A stretch of 64,000 bases of DNA, from assembly GCF_028554725.1 (NCBI RefSeq), contig NC_071671.1, positions 65,528,001 through 65,592,000 on the forward strand. The letters are read 5' to 3'. This document shows, piece after piece, positions 63,359 through 64,000 of this stretch; the stretch's first letter is position 1; the number at the start of each line of letters is the position of its first letter. The notes below the pieces were generated by a model. It had not been told where the DNA came from. It made no database searches and was given only the letters and a program-made list of their open reading frames with translations. Source of the stretch: Zeugodacus cucurbitae. Lineage: Eukaryota > Arthropoda > Insecta > Diptera > Tephritidae. The position numbers and the translations under genes were made by a program.

Positions 63359-64000
63359 CTTAAAAATAAATTTCGAATTAGTTGAAAATTGCACTGCAGG
63401 CATGATAAGCGCACAACAGCAACAGCCGTTAACCGATAAAAGTCCAACTTTTATTTGACGTGGACTTTTGAGCCAAATTGTAAAATAATCTATTTATCTA
63501 TGACTGTCCATATCGAGTACATGCTTTCGGGCAAGTATTAATTTATATTTATATACTCTGTCGTTCATCCTACAGTATTTTATGAGTCTAATAACTTAAT
63601 TATGACGTCGCAAATTCAATTCAATCAAATGATTTTAAACCAATCAAATATACCATATGCATGATTAACCGTTACCATTAGTTGTCAAGCCAAGGCCTAA
63701 ACTGGGCGGTAAAGTAATGGGTGTTCACAAGGGTAGCAGTTGGGGTGGCACACCACAGCACAAGGCATAAACAAGGACATGCGCAACGTTGTATTGTTGC
63801 GAAGCAAACATTAAACTGAATATACCACAGTATAGGAGAATTTAGGAAAAATTGTGTAACAGAGTAACACAGATGCAGAGCAGCCCTCAGGGCAGGAGAG
63901 GTAGTAAAGAGGCATGGCATGGCATGGCATGGCATAAGATACGAAAAAACACTATATAAACATATATTTTTTTTTTAATTTGCCAATGTAATTAAACAAA
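63359..64000 (-). other. Probable intron of the PABP-like gene
   Basis: Non-coding sequence upstream (in the minus sense) of the last exon. Contains a (GGCAT)5 microsatellite at 63,911-63,935. No further RRM-coding exon was seen to the window edge. Confidence 0.45.
63911..63935. repeat. (GGCAT)5 microsatellite
   Basis: Five uninterrupted GGCAT units. Confidence 0.9.

Overview
This is nuclear DNA from an insect. The AT-rich composition, introns with GTAAGT-type donors, abundant ATAC/TATG microsatellites and the protein sequences point to a higher (cyclorrhaphan) fly, most likely a tephritid fruit fly; the genus cannot be set from the sequence alone. Nearly all coding sequence lies in the last third (44.1-63.4 kb). 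The first 44 kb is non-coding, transposon-bearing sequence that I interpret as the long 5' intron(s) and regulatory DNA of the ion transport peptide gene.

Layout: (1) 1-44,116: no convincing protein gene. It holds a candidate 6-codon first coding exon (5,726-5,743) in frame with the ITP coding exon, several minisatellites built around short palindromes, a 112-bp tandem array with RFX/X-box-like half-sites, a TATA-like site at 43.56 kb, and transposon remains. These remains are an interspersed repeat at 15.7-17.0 kb, a terminal-inverted-repeat element with a decayed coding remnant at 21.75-23.37 kb, a small MITE-like element near 27 kb, two mariner relics at 28.7 and 42 kb, and a 5'-truncated RTE-like non-LTR retrotransposon at 31.5-33.4 kb flanked by a 12-bp target duplication. 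(2) 44,117-48,954: ITP, one shared exon followed by three mutually alternative 3' exons, two ITP-L type and one amidated. (3) 51,554-53,616: a ZCCHC8 homologue (+), three exons. (4) 55,182-55,666: a SMIM14 homologue (-), three coding exons. (5) 58,078-59,046: an intronless DTWD1-like tRNA modification enzyme (+). (6) 63,134-63,358: last exon of a PABP-like RRM protein (-) whose remainder lies beyond the right edge.

The genes do not form a functional pathway: a neuropeptide hormone, a nuclear RNA-exosome adaptor, a small ER membrane protein, a tRNA modifier and an RNA-binding protein. From memory, the Drosophila homologues of ITP, ZCCHC8 and the PABP-like gene lie near each other around cytological region 60D, which would fit conserved microsynteny; that is recollection, not computed. 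The most unusual signals are the palindrome-cored tandem arrays in the ITP upstream region, the tandemly duplicated ITP-L exon, and a hairpin with a perfect 16-bp stem at 5.1 kb.
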